From the NCBI GenBank assembly GCA_023213215.1, contig CP096136.1:3634724-3698723 (forward strand): a DNA stretch of 64,000 nt, in the 5' to 3' direction. Below the pieces are notes generated by a model. It did no database searches. It was not told the origin of the DNA and saw only the letters and a program-made list of their open reading frames with translations. This DNA comes from Flavobacterium sp. JAD_PAG50586_2. Lineage in GTDB: Bacteria; Bacteroidota; Bacteroidia; Flavobacteriales; Flavobacteriaceae. This document shows, piece after piece, positions 1-9,902 of the stretch; position 1 is the first letter of the stretch; each line of letters begins with the position of its first letter. The position numbers and the translations under genes were made by a program.

Positions 1-396
1 TAAAACTTCCCTAGATATTTCTTTATGCCAAATCGAATCTGTCCAAATTTTTGATTGCATAAATTTTTTAACATCTTTAGTGATTTTTATAGAATCTTTC
101 ATATATAACAGGAAACCATACTTACTTCTTAAATCTTCAACAACATAACTATTTGTATTTTTAGAAGACGGTACTTGTTCTACTATTATAAAATTTTCAT
201 CAAATGAATAATTCTTTATATTAGGATAAACACCTTCCTTATATGTAAAATTAGGAGAAATTCTAGAACAAGAACCCTCAGCTAAATAACTATAACCCGA
301 ACCTAATTCACCTGAAACATCCCCAACTCCAGCACCTAAACAAGAGTTTAAAAGTATGATTAAAATTAACAATGTAAAAATTAAATATTTGTTCAT
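1..396 (-). CDS. Small lipoprotein, 3' end beyond window; candidate RHS immunity protein
   Basis: The reading frame opens at an ATG (394-396) preceded by AGGTT and is still open at base 1, giving at least 132 residues. The N terminus MNKYLIFTLL is followed by a hydrophobic stretch and the lipobox LNSC, so it should be a lipid-anchored envelope protein. The mature part has GYSYLAEGSC and later FIIVEQVPS, a pattern I associate weakly with DUF3997-type lipoproteins. It is the last gene of a minus-strand series that begins with the T9SS partner and RHS gene. A small lipoprotein directly after a toxin tip is the usual place for an immunity protein, but that role is inferred from position only. Confidence 0.7.
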   Translation of the reverse strand, partial: MNKYLIFTLLILIILLNSCLGAGVGDVSGELGSGYSYLAEGSCSRISPNFTYKEGVYPNIKNYSFDENFIIVEQVPSSKNTNSYVVEDLRSKYGFLLYMKDSIKITKDVKKFMQSKIWTDSIWHKEISREVL

Positions 397-403
397 AACC
401 TAT

Positions 404-553
404 TTATTTTGGAGTAAAATTTAGTATTGCATTACCTTTAAAATTTATCATAAAACCAGTTCCAGAACATGTGGCAATATTCCAAATGACAAAGAATTTA
501 TTATGCACGCTAACGAAATAATTTGCAAAAAGAATAGGTTTCTTATGATTTGT
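404..553 (-). pseudogene. Relic of a second RHS toxin C terminus
   Basis: An open stretch of about 49 codons without a usable start codon ends at a TAA at 404-406. Its end contains NIATC, then GTGFMINFKGN. The end of the adjacent RHS protein has NIATW, then about eight extra residues, then GTPYMINFNG. The shared order and identity suggest a shortened paralogue of the toxin tip left behind by C-terminal exchange. Only 34 bp separate it from the RHS stop. It could be a coincidental match, since it is short. Confidence 0.45.
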
Positions 554-589
554 TTAAATATATTTTCTTTTTTTCAATTTGTATGAATA

Positions 590-3500
590 TTAAAATCTAA
601 ATCCGTGAGAAGTTTGTGAATAAGTATTGAGTACAGATGTTCCATTTCTAATAGTATTAATACCATTAAAATTAATCATATATGGCGTTCCTTTTCCCGC
701 ATATACATCTCCCATCCAAGTTGCAATATTTCTTCCTACTAGTTTTGGGTTTGAAACAAGACAACATGCACCCCCACATCCAACTCGTACAATATCAAAA
801 TCATACATATTCGATTCTATTGCAACTTGATTATTTCCTTTATATACTAAATTGAGCTTTCCGAATACCCTACCATGTTTAGATGATAATAAAGTGCTTA
901 CTTCATATTTATTACCTTCCACCCATCCTGTAGTATCAACAAAATTCAAATCAATAGTTGATGCATCTACAGTCATAGGTTTTCCATTTGCTTCTCTATA
1001 ATGTTTATTTGCTTCTTCCAAAGTTGGTGCTTTCCTGCCTTTTGGGTCACCATGCTCATTCTGATGCATCAAATGATTCAACCCACTAACTACCAAACCA
1101 GTAACAGCTCCCTGCCAAAAATTTCCACCTGTCAAACTAGCTCCCGCGCCACCACTCACAGTTCCAAAAGCTAACGTTCCCCACGAATTATTCATTCCTA
1201 ATGCGCCGCTTAATCCTTGGTGTGATGTTTCAATAGTAGCTCCATAACCTCTGAAATTATAATTTTCAGTAGTCGTTCCTCCACCCAGGCACTACTAGCA
1301 ACACTAGCCAAACAACCACTTGCAAAACCTGTCCAGAAATTACCGCCCTGCACTCCACTCATCATCCCTTGGAAAGTGCCGTGCGCGAGGGCCTCAAATG
1401 CAGCTATTGAATAAGCATTACTAAACAATGTAGAGGCAGCAGTTCCAATCCCAAAAGTAACCGCCCCACTAAATGCTCCTATAGCAGCACTTTGTAGCAA
1501 ACCACCAAAATTCATTTGCGTTCGGGTTGCCATTGCTGTTATAGTATAAGTCAATGCTGCAATAGCCGCTCCAATCAAAACTGCGGCAACAAAGAACTCC
1601 CCACTCGGGTCAGTATACTTTAAAGGATTATTAAGAACGTATCCATAGCGGTTAAAATTTTGCGTATTGCTTGGGTCTTGTATAAAATTATCCGGTTGCA
1701 AAAAGCGGTGCAGTTTTGGGTCATACAACCTAGCGTTCATGTGTATTAACCCAACACTTTGCAGATGCTCATGCCCGGTATATCCTCTGTCTAAAACAAG
1801 GAAACCTATTAAGCTGTTTCCTTGAGCATCCTGTATTTTTAATACTTCCCCCAAGCATCAAACAAGCGTTTTTCTATTACAACAGCCGCCTGGTTGGTAA
1901 TTGCTACAATACTACCCTGATAATCCCTGTGCAAATATAAATATTCCTGAGTAGTTCCGTCACTTTTTAACACTACAGGGGCACTATAACCATCTCCTCC
2001 TAGGTAGGTAATAAATTCTACATCACCAGTAAACATGTTGCGTTTAACCTCCATGCTACCATCGTCAGAATAGTATTTTCTATACTGTCGCTGTGTTTTG
2101 TTGGTTTGCAAACCGCCATAGTACATCGTGCTCCGGTTATTGGCATAATTATACTCAAAACTAATCATATCAATATTACCCTCCTCAATGGTAACAGGGC
2201 TTTTAAACACGTTGTATTTTATGTTGAGTTGTTTGGAAGAAGTTGTACCATCACTTGTTTTTCTAATCCAAACATCATCAAACCAAACTGTTCCCGTAGC
2301 ATTATTATCTAAACGAAGATTCAGTTTTTTGATATTGGCAGGGACTAAAACGGTTTTTTCAAAATAAACCCATTCCTCACCTGTCGCACTAATAATCTGG
2401 TCAACCTGAGTATAAGGACCTGTTTCGGTAGCCGTTTTCATGTACAAAAATAATTCTGCTTGTGAACCTGTTCCTTTTACCCATCCACCATAAGTATACT
2501 GAGTATCTGCAGTATTATCTATTTTTATCCATAAAGCCGATTGAACTGTTTTTTCTCCGTTTGTAGTATTATCTATTTTAATAGAGGTTGCTCCAGTCTT
2601 TGCAATGGTAGTATCATAAGTAACCACAGCAGGTTCATAAATTAACCATCCGGTTTTTGATTCCATATCATCTCTAAAAATTCCTCGTCTATTAAGATAA
2701 TAAGGAAATGACTCGGTCGTATTTAACACCGAAGTATTTTGATATTTTTTGGTTAAAAAGGCATAGTTATAAGTACCTAAACTGTTTTGTTTTATCCTTC
2801 CATCTAGTTCATAGGTTTGCTGCACTGTTTCTCCTAATGCGTTAGGATAACCTGTTAAACGGTCTAAATCATCGTATTGAAAAGTTTCTGCCCAGTTAAA
2901 CAAACTGTTGTAACGACTCGTCAAATTGCCTCGTGTAGTATGAAATACTGTGTTCAGCGTCATCACATTAGTGGTACTACTACCAGTCCTATCGTGTTTC
3001 ATTTGGGTGCTGTACCCATAAGTATCATAGCTATTAGTAATAGCAATACCATTACCAAGACCAGCGGTTTCTATCTGCCCTCTGGCATTAACATTGTTAG
3101 TCTGCCATAATACCTGACTGCTGGCGTCATCTAAAATTTGCCAAGGGTAGCCATTTTTATAGGTGTTCCGCACCCATTTGCTCGACTGTTTGCCATTGCA
3201 GATTGCGGTATATAGTTCTTTTTCAGGTCGTCCAAAAGCATCAAACTGAATAGCTTGTTGATAAGATGCTTGGGGACCTACTTCATCTTTTAGGTTTAAT
3301 CGCTTATAGCTATCGTACCCATAGGAATTGGTAGTATAAAAACCACCCGTAAAATCATCGAATCGTATTGCGGTCAATAACTTAGAGGTACTATCGTATG
3401 TATATGTGTTTTTAGTATTGGTAGTATCTCCACCTGTGCCTATAATAGTACTAAAATTGACCTTTCCGGTGGGCAATAAATTATATGTGGTTGCGCCTTT

Positions 3501-6500
3501 TGGTGTTATTTCTTTAATGGTTTCACCATATGCATTATATTCATATCGATAAACTCCGGCAGTAGGATCGGTTAGTTTTGTCTTTCGCCCCCATCCGTCA
3601 TATTCTATTGAAAGGATAGTACTACCATAGGTAGCAGTCTTTAAATTACCATTAGCAAAATAGGTGTTTGTAATTACTCCTCCATCGTCACTTGTAGTAA
3701 CGGTATGTCCATTAGCGTTTATGGTGGCAGTAGTGGTCTTAGTACCGTCGTTAGTGGTAACCGTTAACCCATTATAAGTTGCAGTTGCAGTTAAACCAGT
3801 ATGGGCAACAGTTTGGGTCGTTCTACTGTATTCATCGTAAGCATAGGTAGTCCATAAACTTGGTGAAAATCCAGCAAAATAAGGCTGGCTCTCTCTTGTT
3901 TTTCTGTTCATGAAATCATATTCCGTACTGGTATAGCTCCAATTTCCATTAATGTTTTTAACACCTGTCCTAATGGTTCTACCCAATGCATCACTTTCTG
4001 CGGTGCTGCTAGACCCATCATCACCCGTTTGCAAGGTGGTATAAACACCACTGCTTTTGGTATAAGTATAATTGGTGTTTTTACCCAAATAATCCGTCAC
4101 TTTTGTGCGTTTACCCCAGTTATCATAAACACTTGAAGTAATTATTCCGTAAGGATTGGAAGCACTCAAGACTACACCATATAAAGAATGATAGGTGTTG
4201 TTGGTTGAAACGAGTCCTTCAACATCTGTTGCCGTTTTTATAAAACGTTCCGTTGGGTCATAAGTAAACTCCGTTACTCTCGCCGAAACTGCAGGAATGG
4301 CTCCAGGTGCACTTAAGGTCTTCTTTTTCAAGTTACCATTAGCAAAATACTCATACTCTTCAGTTAAATAAACTCCATCGGTATTATTAGCTTTGCTTTC
4401 CTTTTTTGTCAATCGGCTTCCAGTGTAGGAATATTTCTCTTCTGTGCCAAAAGTATCGCCATACGCAGTTACAGAAGATAAAGTCCGTGTTGGTCTTCCA
4501 ACATAATAAGCACTACCGGTTCCTAATGGGTTGTTATCATATTCTTTGGTAGAAGTGCTCGTTCCCTGTAAAATACTTCCTAAATAATTTTTCGTAATCA
4601 CAGTTTCCTCAAGAATGTAAGGAGATAAATAAGTATAGGTGTACTCGTTCTTTACAGTAGTTAAAAAATCTTCTATAATATGAGTATTCAAATAAATAGT
4701 AAACAATCCATTGGTAGTATTGCTTACATAAGTATTCGTATTGCTATTAATGATTCCAATAGGGTTACCCGAACTTACAAAAGAAAAGTTACTTCCTGTA
4801 GCACACATTTGTGTATAACTCCGTACCATAGTACCTCTTAATAGCGGATCATTCTCAAAAACACTCCATATCCTTTTACTGCTAGGATTAATATACCAGG
4901 CACTTTTGGCTGTTTTCCTAAAGCCAATCGCACCCATCCCATCCATATTCACTACAAAACCATGGTATTTAAAATCTTGATATTTAGTAACGTCCATACA
5001 GCTATTAGTGAGTTTTTGTACCACTTGGCTGGCCGGAAGTCGCTTAATCTCAACATTAGGATAAACAACTGCATCTCCAGAAGAATAAAAATCACTCAAT
5101 ATTCCCAATCCGTTAGGAGTAACACTAGGTTCTAATGGAGCGTATTCAATTTGGTCAATAATACTGCCGCCAGAGGAAATAACTTTTTTTAGTAAAATAT
5201 CTTTAGAAACATCCTTTTTAAAATTAATATAGGTAATATCTTTATAGTGATTTCTAATGATTAATATTTCCTGATTGAGTCCATTATATCTATAAGAAGA
5301 TACAATAGGAGTAGGTATTTCAGGAGAACCACTAAAATGAGAATAAGGTGACGTATAATCTGCGGTAAATTGATTTCCAACTGCATAGGCATTATTCCCA
5401 AGGTTATTGGCATAAGTGTATATTCGCCATAACGTGTTATTGCCGTTAGAAGTTGTACCGTACTTTTCCAAATTTATTTTAACCATATCACTCTTGCCGT
5501 CTTTATTCACGTCAAGTGCGTAATAAGAATTGAAAATTACCTGGGTTTGGTAATCATTTCCGCTATTAGGTCTATATTCTACTATGGTTTGACTTTCTTT
5601 TACAAAAAAGCTGCCACCTGCCGGATTAGGGTTGCTAAAGTAGATATGCCATAAGGTATGGGCTGCGCCTTCACCCCCTTCTGTGTTTGGGAGCATAAAA
5701 TCAGTTTTCCCATCACCATTATAGTCACCAAAGAGCATTTGTTTGGTTCTACTGTAAGTGTCAATGGTTCCTTGCCCAATTATTGATGGATATGAATAGT
5801 TGCCACTTTTAATTATTTCGAAAATTTTATAAGATGTAACTGTAGAGGATGGTGAAGCTTGATATAAAGTAAGAACATCCGATTTTCCATCACCATTAAA
5901 ATCACCAACTTTTGAAGTAAAAGGACTATACCATTCTAAAGCGGTACCACTAATCTGTCTGTATCCCGAAGATCCAGCCACTGTCGATGCATTTGGGTCT
6001 AAATCTAATACATAATATTTTGGCCCGTTTACTGGTTCTACAATTATAGGGCAATTATTTGCATTGAAAGTATAAGGTTGTGGTGGATAAAATGGTTGAA
6101 CTGTACCCTTATATTGGTCTGGACCAATCGAAATCAATATTTCACTTATTCCATTCCCATCAAAATCTCCCTCTAAGCCCTCGGCTTTATTATCCGGAAC
6201 ATAATAATTCGTAGGTGAATAGTAGTTTAGGCATTCTATAGAGGCAACTCCTCCACTACTCGTTTGAAGGTTTTGTTTTGTAATATTTAAGTTTAGGTCT
6301 ATTGTTTTCTCAAATAAAACGTTAAAGACACCATTTTCATAATTATATGCTTTATACCTGCTTTGAGTATTACTCAATTTAGTATAGTAAAGTAAAGATT
6401 GTTGTTGTAAAAGTTTGTTGTTATTAAGTGTAGTGATACTCCACTTAGGACTATTTTGAGGTAATGTAATAGGAGCGTTGCCTGTATTTCCCTCAAAATT

Positions 6501-7529
6501 TTTGACAAACATCTGCGTGCTTGTTGCAAAGTCCAATCTTCCGTCTCCATCAAAGTCTCCGGATTTTGTTACATCTTCAAAATCAATATTGTTATTATAC
6601 GTTTTTACAATTTCAGTTTCTGGGCCTGAACTACTTATAGTTTGGTTGTATTCAAATTCTACAGGATTAGCTAATTCTCCAGCTCCATTAGACTCTTGTA
6701 TCTTGATTACCTTTTGATATCCAAGTTGAGCATCAGTAGCATGATAAAGCTGGTACTTTCTAAATAATAAATCACCTGCATAAACCTGAATTTTATCAAG
6801 TAACTCTTCTTTCTCTTGTTTAATTCCTTTTACATAACTATTTTCTGTTCTTGCAATCGTTTTATAAGTGAAATAGATGGAATTTTGTGCTGTTATACCA
6901 GAAATAGAATTAGCACTAAAATTTATCCATTTAATGCAAAAACCTTTATTAAATGGTTTTATGTAATTATAGGTCATATAATTCCCGTTAGTATCTTCAA
7001 AGCGCGTTATATAATAAGCGGTATTGTCAACAGCGTTCATCCCACCATAATTTCCATACCAGGAGCGCGATCCATCAGCAGCAGTAACAATAAAATACAT
7101 ATTAACCCCTGTACCAACTTGCTCTATCCTGGTATTTGACTGTGTTTCAGTTTGATAAGTAGCGCCGTTAGCCCAATAAGTCCCTGTTTTTAATAACAAT
7201 CGCTGGCCATCCAATGCCAACATATCGTTGCTGTCAAAATCAACACCATCAATATAACCGTCCAAATCTTTACGGGTAGCAATCCTACTTATTGCAGATA
7301 TTGAATTGATATTCCATCCTTGTCCAGCTACCCCGCCCATTTGGCCACTACCATAAACTAAGTTTATAATAGGCCCAACATTTTGAATACTCGGAGGCAT
7401 TGCAATAGGTAAAGTATAAGTTGCCGAACCCGAACCGGAAACTTCTAATTTTCCTTGTGTGTCTTGATAATTTTGAGATTTTACTGCGCTAAAAACCAAT
7501 AATAGGGTAATTACAATATATTTTTTCAT
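590..7529 (-). CDS. SpvB/VCBS/YD-repeat RHS polymorphic toxin (two frame breaks)
   Basis: Giant secreted toxin-type protein, about 2,313 residues when two breaks are mended. A signal peptide (1-18, ending VKSQ) precedes an SpvB-like domain. Five VCBS/FG-GAP calcium-type motifs follow at about residues 328, 458, 545, 603 and 676 (e.g. GDFDGDGRLDF). Long YD repeats come next, then a jelly-roll-like insert at about 1616-1755 (begins DDMESKTGW, ends FDDVWIRK). The RHS core is RLYDPKLHRFLQPDNF with YGYVLNNPLKYTDPSGE. After a Gly/Ala-rich pretoxin part with two GGNFW motifs comes a tip domain of about 150 residues that I cannot assign. Frame breaks lie at 1848-1852 (five C where six restore DAWGEV) and at 1284-1286 (three C where four restore SSAWGGGTTT). 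These are probably base-calling errors. The 11-bp gap to the upstream T9SS protein implies one transcript. Confidence 0.88.
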
Positions 7530-7539
7530 GGCTTTTAGC

Positions 7540-8064
7540 TTATTGTTTTACAATTTTTAAAGTCTTATTTTCTCCTCTTGCGTATACCAATTGTACGGTA
7601 TAAAATCCTTGTGGATAATTTCCAAAGTCAATAGTAGCGTTTGTAGTTGCTTTCATGCTATCATACCGCTTCAATAGTTGTCCGGATATGCTGTATAATT
7701 CAATTTGAGAAACATAATTTTCAGTATTATTAATCCATTGTACGTACAACTCCTGTTTAACAGGATTAGGATAATACTTGATATCATCATAAATATCCGC
7801 TTTAATCAAATCTGATGTTACAATGTCAGGAGATTGTTCAGTGAAATTCCCTGGATTTGATGTTTTAAAGTACGGAAGGAGTATAAGATATCTTTTGATT
7901 TGATTGCCTGACACATCATAATCAAAGCCAATACCGTTAAAATAGACGTTTTCATCTCCAGGGCCAATGGGTGCAGCCATCGCTGCACCATCAGAACGAT
8001 GCAGCTGACTATAAATGTTGTAATTAACTAAAAGGCTAAGTAATAAAAGATAATTATTTTTCAT
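7540..8064 (-). CDS. T9SS type A sorting-domain protein, RHS partner
   Basis: A 174-residue exported protein. It has an N-terminal signal peptide (MKNNYLLLLSLL to IYSQ) and a C-terminal T9SS type A sorting domain: YYPNPVKQELYV, then a SGQLLKRYD strand, then GFYTVQLVYARGE and a Lys-rich end. The short middle part (residues about 20-90) has no family I recognise. It lies 11 bp upstream of the RHS gene on the same strand, so they are likely co-transcribed. It may be delivered to the surface by the Por system and act with the RHS protein, which itself lacks such a domain. That partnership is inferred from context. Confidence 0.85.
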   Translation of the reverse strand: MKNNYLLLLSLLVNYNIYSQLHRSDGAAMAAPIGPGDENVYFNGIGFDYDVSGNQIKRYLILLPYFKTSNPGNFTEQSPDIVTSDLIKADIYDDIKYYPNPVKQELYVQWINNTENYVSQIELYSISGQLLKRYDSMKATTNATIDFGNYPQGFYTVQLVYARGENKTLKIVKQ

Positions 8065-8118
8065 GGTTTTAATTGTGGGTTAATGTTTGGCAATATAAAA
8101 AACCTTTGTAAATTTTAG

Positions 8119-8135
8119 GTACACTAAAAGTGTAC
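8119..8135. repeat. Perfect 7-bp inverted repeat upstream of RHS operon
   Basis: GTACACT, AAA, AGTGTAC: two perfect 7-bp arms around three bases, 55 bp upstream of the T9SS partner start. The position fits an operator, but no regulator can be named. Confidence 0.5.
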
Positions 8136-8199
8136 ATTTCATTAAATGAATCAAAACCAAGATTACAATTTCTATTTAAAATAAGCATCAGTAAAAAAC

Positions 8200-8231
8200 A
8201 CGGTATTTTACACCGTAGTTTTACGGTATTT
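8200..8231. repeat. ACGGTATTT direct repeat with ACCGTA/TACGGT hairpin
   Basis: ACGGTATTT occurs at 8200-8208 and again at 8223-8231, 23 bp apart. The second copy overlaps a perfect inverted repeat, ACCGTA (8212-8217) and TACGGT (8222-8227). The arrangement resembles a regulator binding region upstream of the RHS operon. Confidence 0.4.
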
Positions 8232-8358
8232 CAAGCATTAATTTTTAGTAGTTTTACTATTGGCTGTTTAATTAAAAATGCTTAAGTAATTAGCTGGGCA
8301 AACACTATTCATTATACCTGATTTCATGTTCCTAACATTATTACATACTGGTGTAAAC

Positions 8359-8386
8359 AAAAAAATCCCCGCTGTAAACAGCAGGG
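8359..8386 (-). terminator. Rho-independent terminator of the 8463-9212 gene
   Basis: Read on the minus strand: CCCTGCTG, TTTA, CAGCGGGG, then ATTTTTTTG. It lies about 77 bp after the stop codon. Confidence 0.75.
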
Positions 8387-8462
8387 AGCTAACAATAAAA
8401 TCGTCGCTTTGACAACAACAAAACAAATTTATATTTGCCTGCCTTAACCATCAAAACGGGAA

Positions 8463-9212
8463 CTAAATCACCTCAATAACCTGTAATACATTATAAGCTT
8501 CATTTTTCAAGGAATACTGCACACCATTCACTTCCTGATAAAAGGAAATCATCAGTAAAAACAGCGTAACTCCTGTAGTCGTAGGAACACTTGTAGGAGT
8601 TAGAGTAAAGCCTACAGGAGTTAGGTTAATAAGGAAGTTCTCTACATTGCTTACAACCAATTCCGATGATTCGGTAGCAAAATCGATTCCCAAAACCCCA
8701 CACTGAAAACTAACATTTGTTGCTCCTTGCGGAAATTTAATCTGTTCAGACAGGATAAGATCAGTAAAGGTTACTTTTCCGGAAGTATTATCCAAAACAT
8801 AATCAGTAAAAAGTACATTGCTTAAAGGGGCATTCATGTTAAAATCAAATCCCGTTAACGCTTGTTTTCCCTCAGCAGTAGTAAGGCCAATGGCTACCGA
8901 TCGTGTCCCTCTGGCAGAAATAGTGTCAAGATTTTTAATCTCAAACATCGTCTTAAGCATACGGCTAGACAATTTGTTGTCCTTGGCTTTAAAAACCAAA
9001 CTGCCCAAAGCCATACGAAGCGTTTTACCTGCTCCGGCGGAAATCGAGAACTCACTATTGTTTTCCCTCGTTCTCACATAATTAGGGTCGGTTTCAATTC
9101 TGTTTTTAGAAACACCGCCCTTACGACGTACAAAGGTTTTGCCGTCCTGTTTGTAAAAGGTTAAGTCCTCGACTGTACCTTCAATTTTCAAAATACCATT
9201 AGATTTTGCCAT
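8463..9212 (-). CDS. Unknown protein family, first copy (paralogue of 61118-61803)
   Basis: 249 residues, no signal peptide and no clear membrane segment. The N-terminal half is strongly patterned: EDLTFYKQDGKTFVRRKGG, then NRIETDPNYVRTRENNSEF, then a Lys/Arg-rich helical part and ISARGTRSVAIG. The C-terminal half is predicted beta-rich. The product encoded at 61118-61803 shares the same layout (DNLFFYRYGDMMVVR, then TNPKYENCTRSANEF, then TTNARGERQL), so the two are paralogues. I recall similar unnamed proteins in Flavobacteriia but no function. It stands alone between intergenic regions of nearly 400 bp on both sides and has its own terminator. Confidence 0.85.
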   Translation of the reverse strand: MAKSNGILKIEGTVEDLTFYKQDGKTFVRRKGGVSKNRIETDPNYVRTRENNSEFSISAGAGKTLRMALGSLVFKAKDNKLSSRMLKTMFEIKNLDTISARGTRSVAIGLTTAEGKQALTGFDFNMNAPLSNVLFTDYVLDNTSGKVTFTDLILSEQIKFPQGATNVSFQCGVLGIDFATESSELVVSNVENFLINLTPVGFTLTPTSVPTTTGVTLFLLMISFYQEVNGVQYSLKNEAYNVLQVIEVI

Positions 9213-9601
9213 GATAAATAAATTTAAAATGAATATTAAGCTAACAGCTAAAGCATTAAAAAGGTTTTAGGTAAGTTTTTTCTCCCTGAACGCATTCGAA
9301 GGGCTAATGTCATTATTAACACAATTCCATAAAACTTTAATGTCTTTAAGCTTAACACTATAACTCACAAAAAAGCAGTTTAGTATTTGGAGGATCGTCA
9401 TAAGAGGGCATTTCCGCCGTTTTAAACCAAAACTGCCATTTATTGCAAAAAAATTAATGTTAAAATCAGGACGTAGTAAAATAATTTTAAAATTATTTCG
9501 TTATTGAAAAATGAGACGCGCCCTATTAACCTCCAATTTACGTGCAACATACGTGCAGTAAATAGGCAATGCAATAGTAACCAACTTAAAATAGGAAAAG
9601 A
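9213..9601. other. 389-bp intergenic region, nothing recognised
   Basis: It separates two divergent genes. The sequence is AT-rich and has no reading frame resembling a known protein. No perfect TAnnTTTG box was found facing either gene. Confidence 0.5.
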
Positions 9602-9790
9602 ATGAAAAGAATATGTATTTATCCTAAAGACGTACAATGGATTACCGGAAAAAGCGATAGGCAATCCAGGGATATAGTCCTAAAGATTAAAAAACATTAC
9701 AATAAAGAAAAACACCAGCCACTATCTACAGAAGAATTTTGTGAATACATGGGTTTAGATATTAATACCATAACACAGCTCATCAAATAA
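9602..9790 (+). CDS. Small conserved Flavobacteria-type protein, HTH-like
   Basis: 62 residues beginning MKRICIYPKDVQWITGKS. The pattern of an IYPKDVQ..TGKS start, a basic helix (RQSRDIVLKIKKHY), then EKHQPLSTEEFCEYMGLD, is one I recall in many short unnamed Flavobacteria proteins. The second part looks like a helix-turn-helix (LSTEEFCEYMGLDINTITQLI), which would fit a small DNA-binding protein. Function is not established. It stands alone and faces the M28 peptidase gene convergently. Confidence 0.75.
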   Translation: MKRICIYPKDVQWITGKSDRQSRDIVLKIKKHYNKEKHQPLSTEEFCEYMGLDINTITQLIK

Positions 9791-9902
9791 ATAACATAAA
9801 AATGCAAAACTGTTAGTCTTTTCACAGGTTTGTGTATCCAGGTTTTGGAAGCTGCAACTTTATAAAGGATTGACCGATTAATTAATAGAAGTTATCTACA
9901 AG

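Larger units (their letters stand above)
8065..8462. other. 398-bp intergenic region with inverted repeats and terminator
   Basis: No coding frame of note. It holds the start region of the T9SS/RHS operon, two sets of short inverted repeats (8119-8135 and 8200-8231) and the terminator of the gene ending at 8463. No perfect TAnnTTTG box was found in the orientation of the RHS operon. One occurs on the plus strand at 8430-8437 with no gene behind it. Confidence 0.6.

Noticed and set aside
590..1854. Treating the segments at 590-1195, 1210-1854 and 1839-7529 as three separate genes
   Set aside because: The ends and starts join smoothly into one RHS protein (DAWGEV, SSAWGGGTTT) when one base is added at each junction.
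1839..7529. Opposite-strand open frames inside the RHS gene (for example 6816-7139)
   Set aside because: They lack recognisable motifs and are shadows of the repetitive coding strand.
8430..8437. TATATTTG box on the plus strand
   Set aside because: No plus-strand gene follows within 1.1 kb, so it is probably chance in AT-rich DNA.
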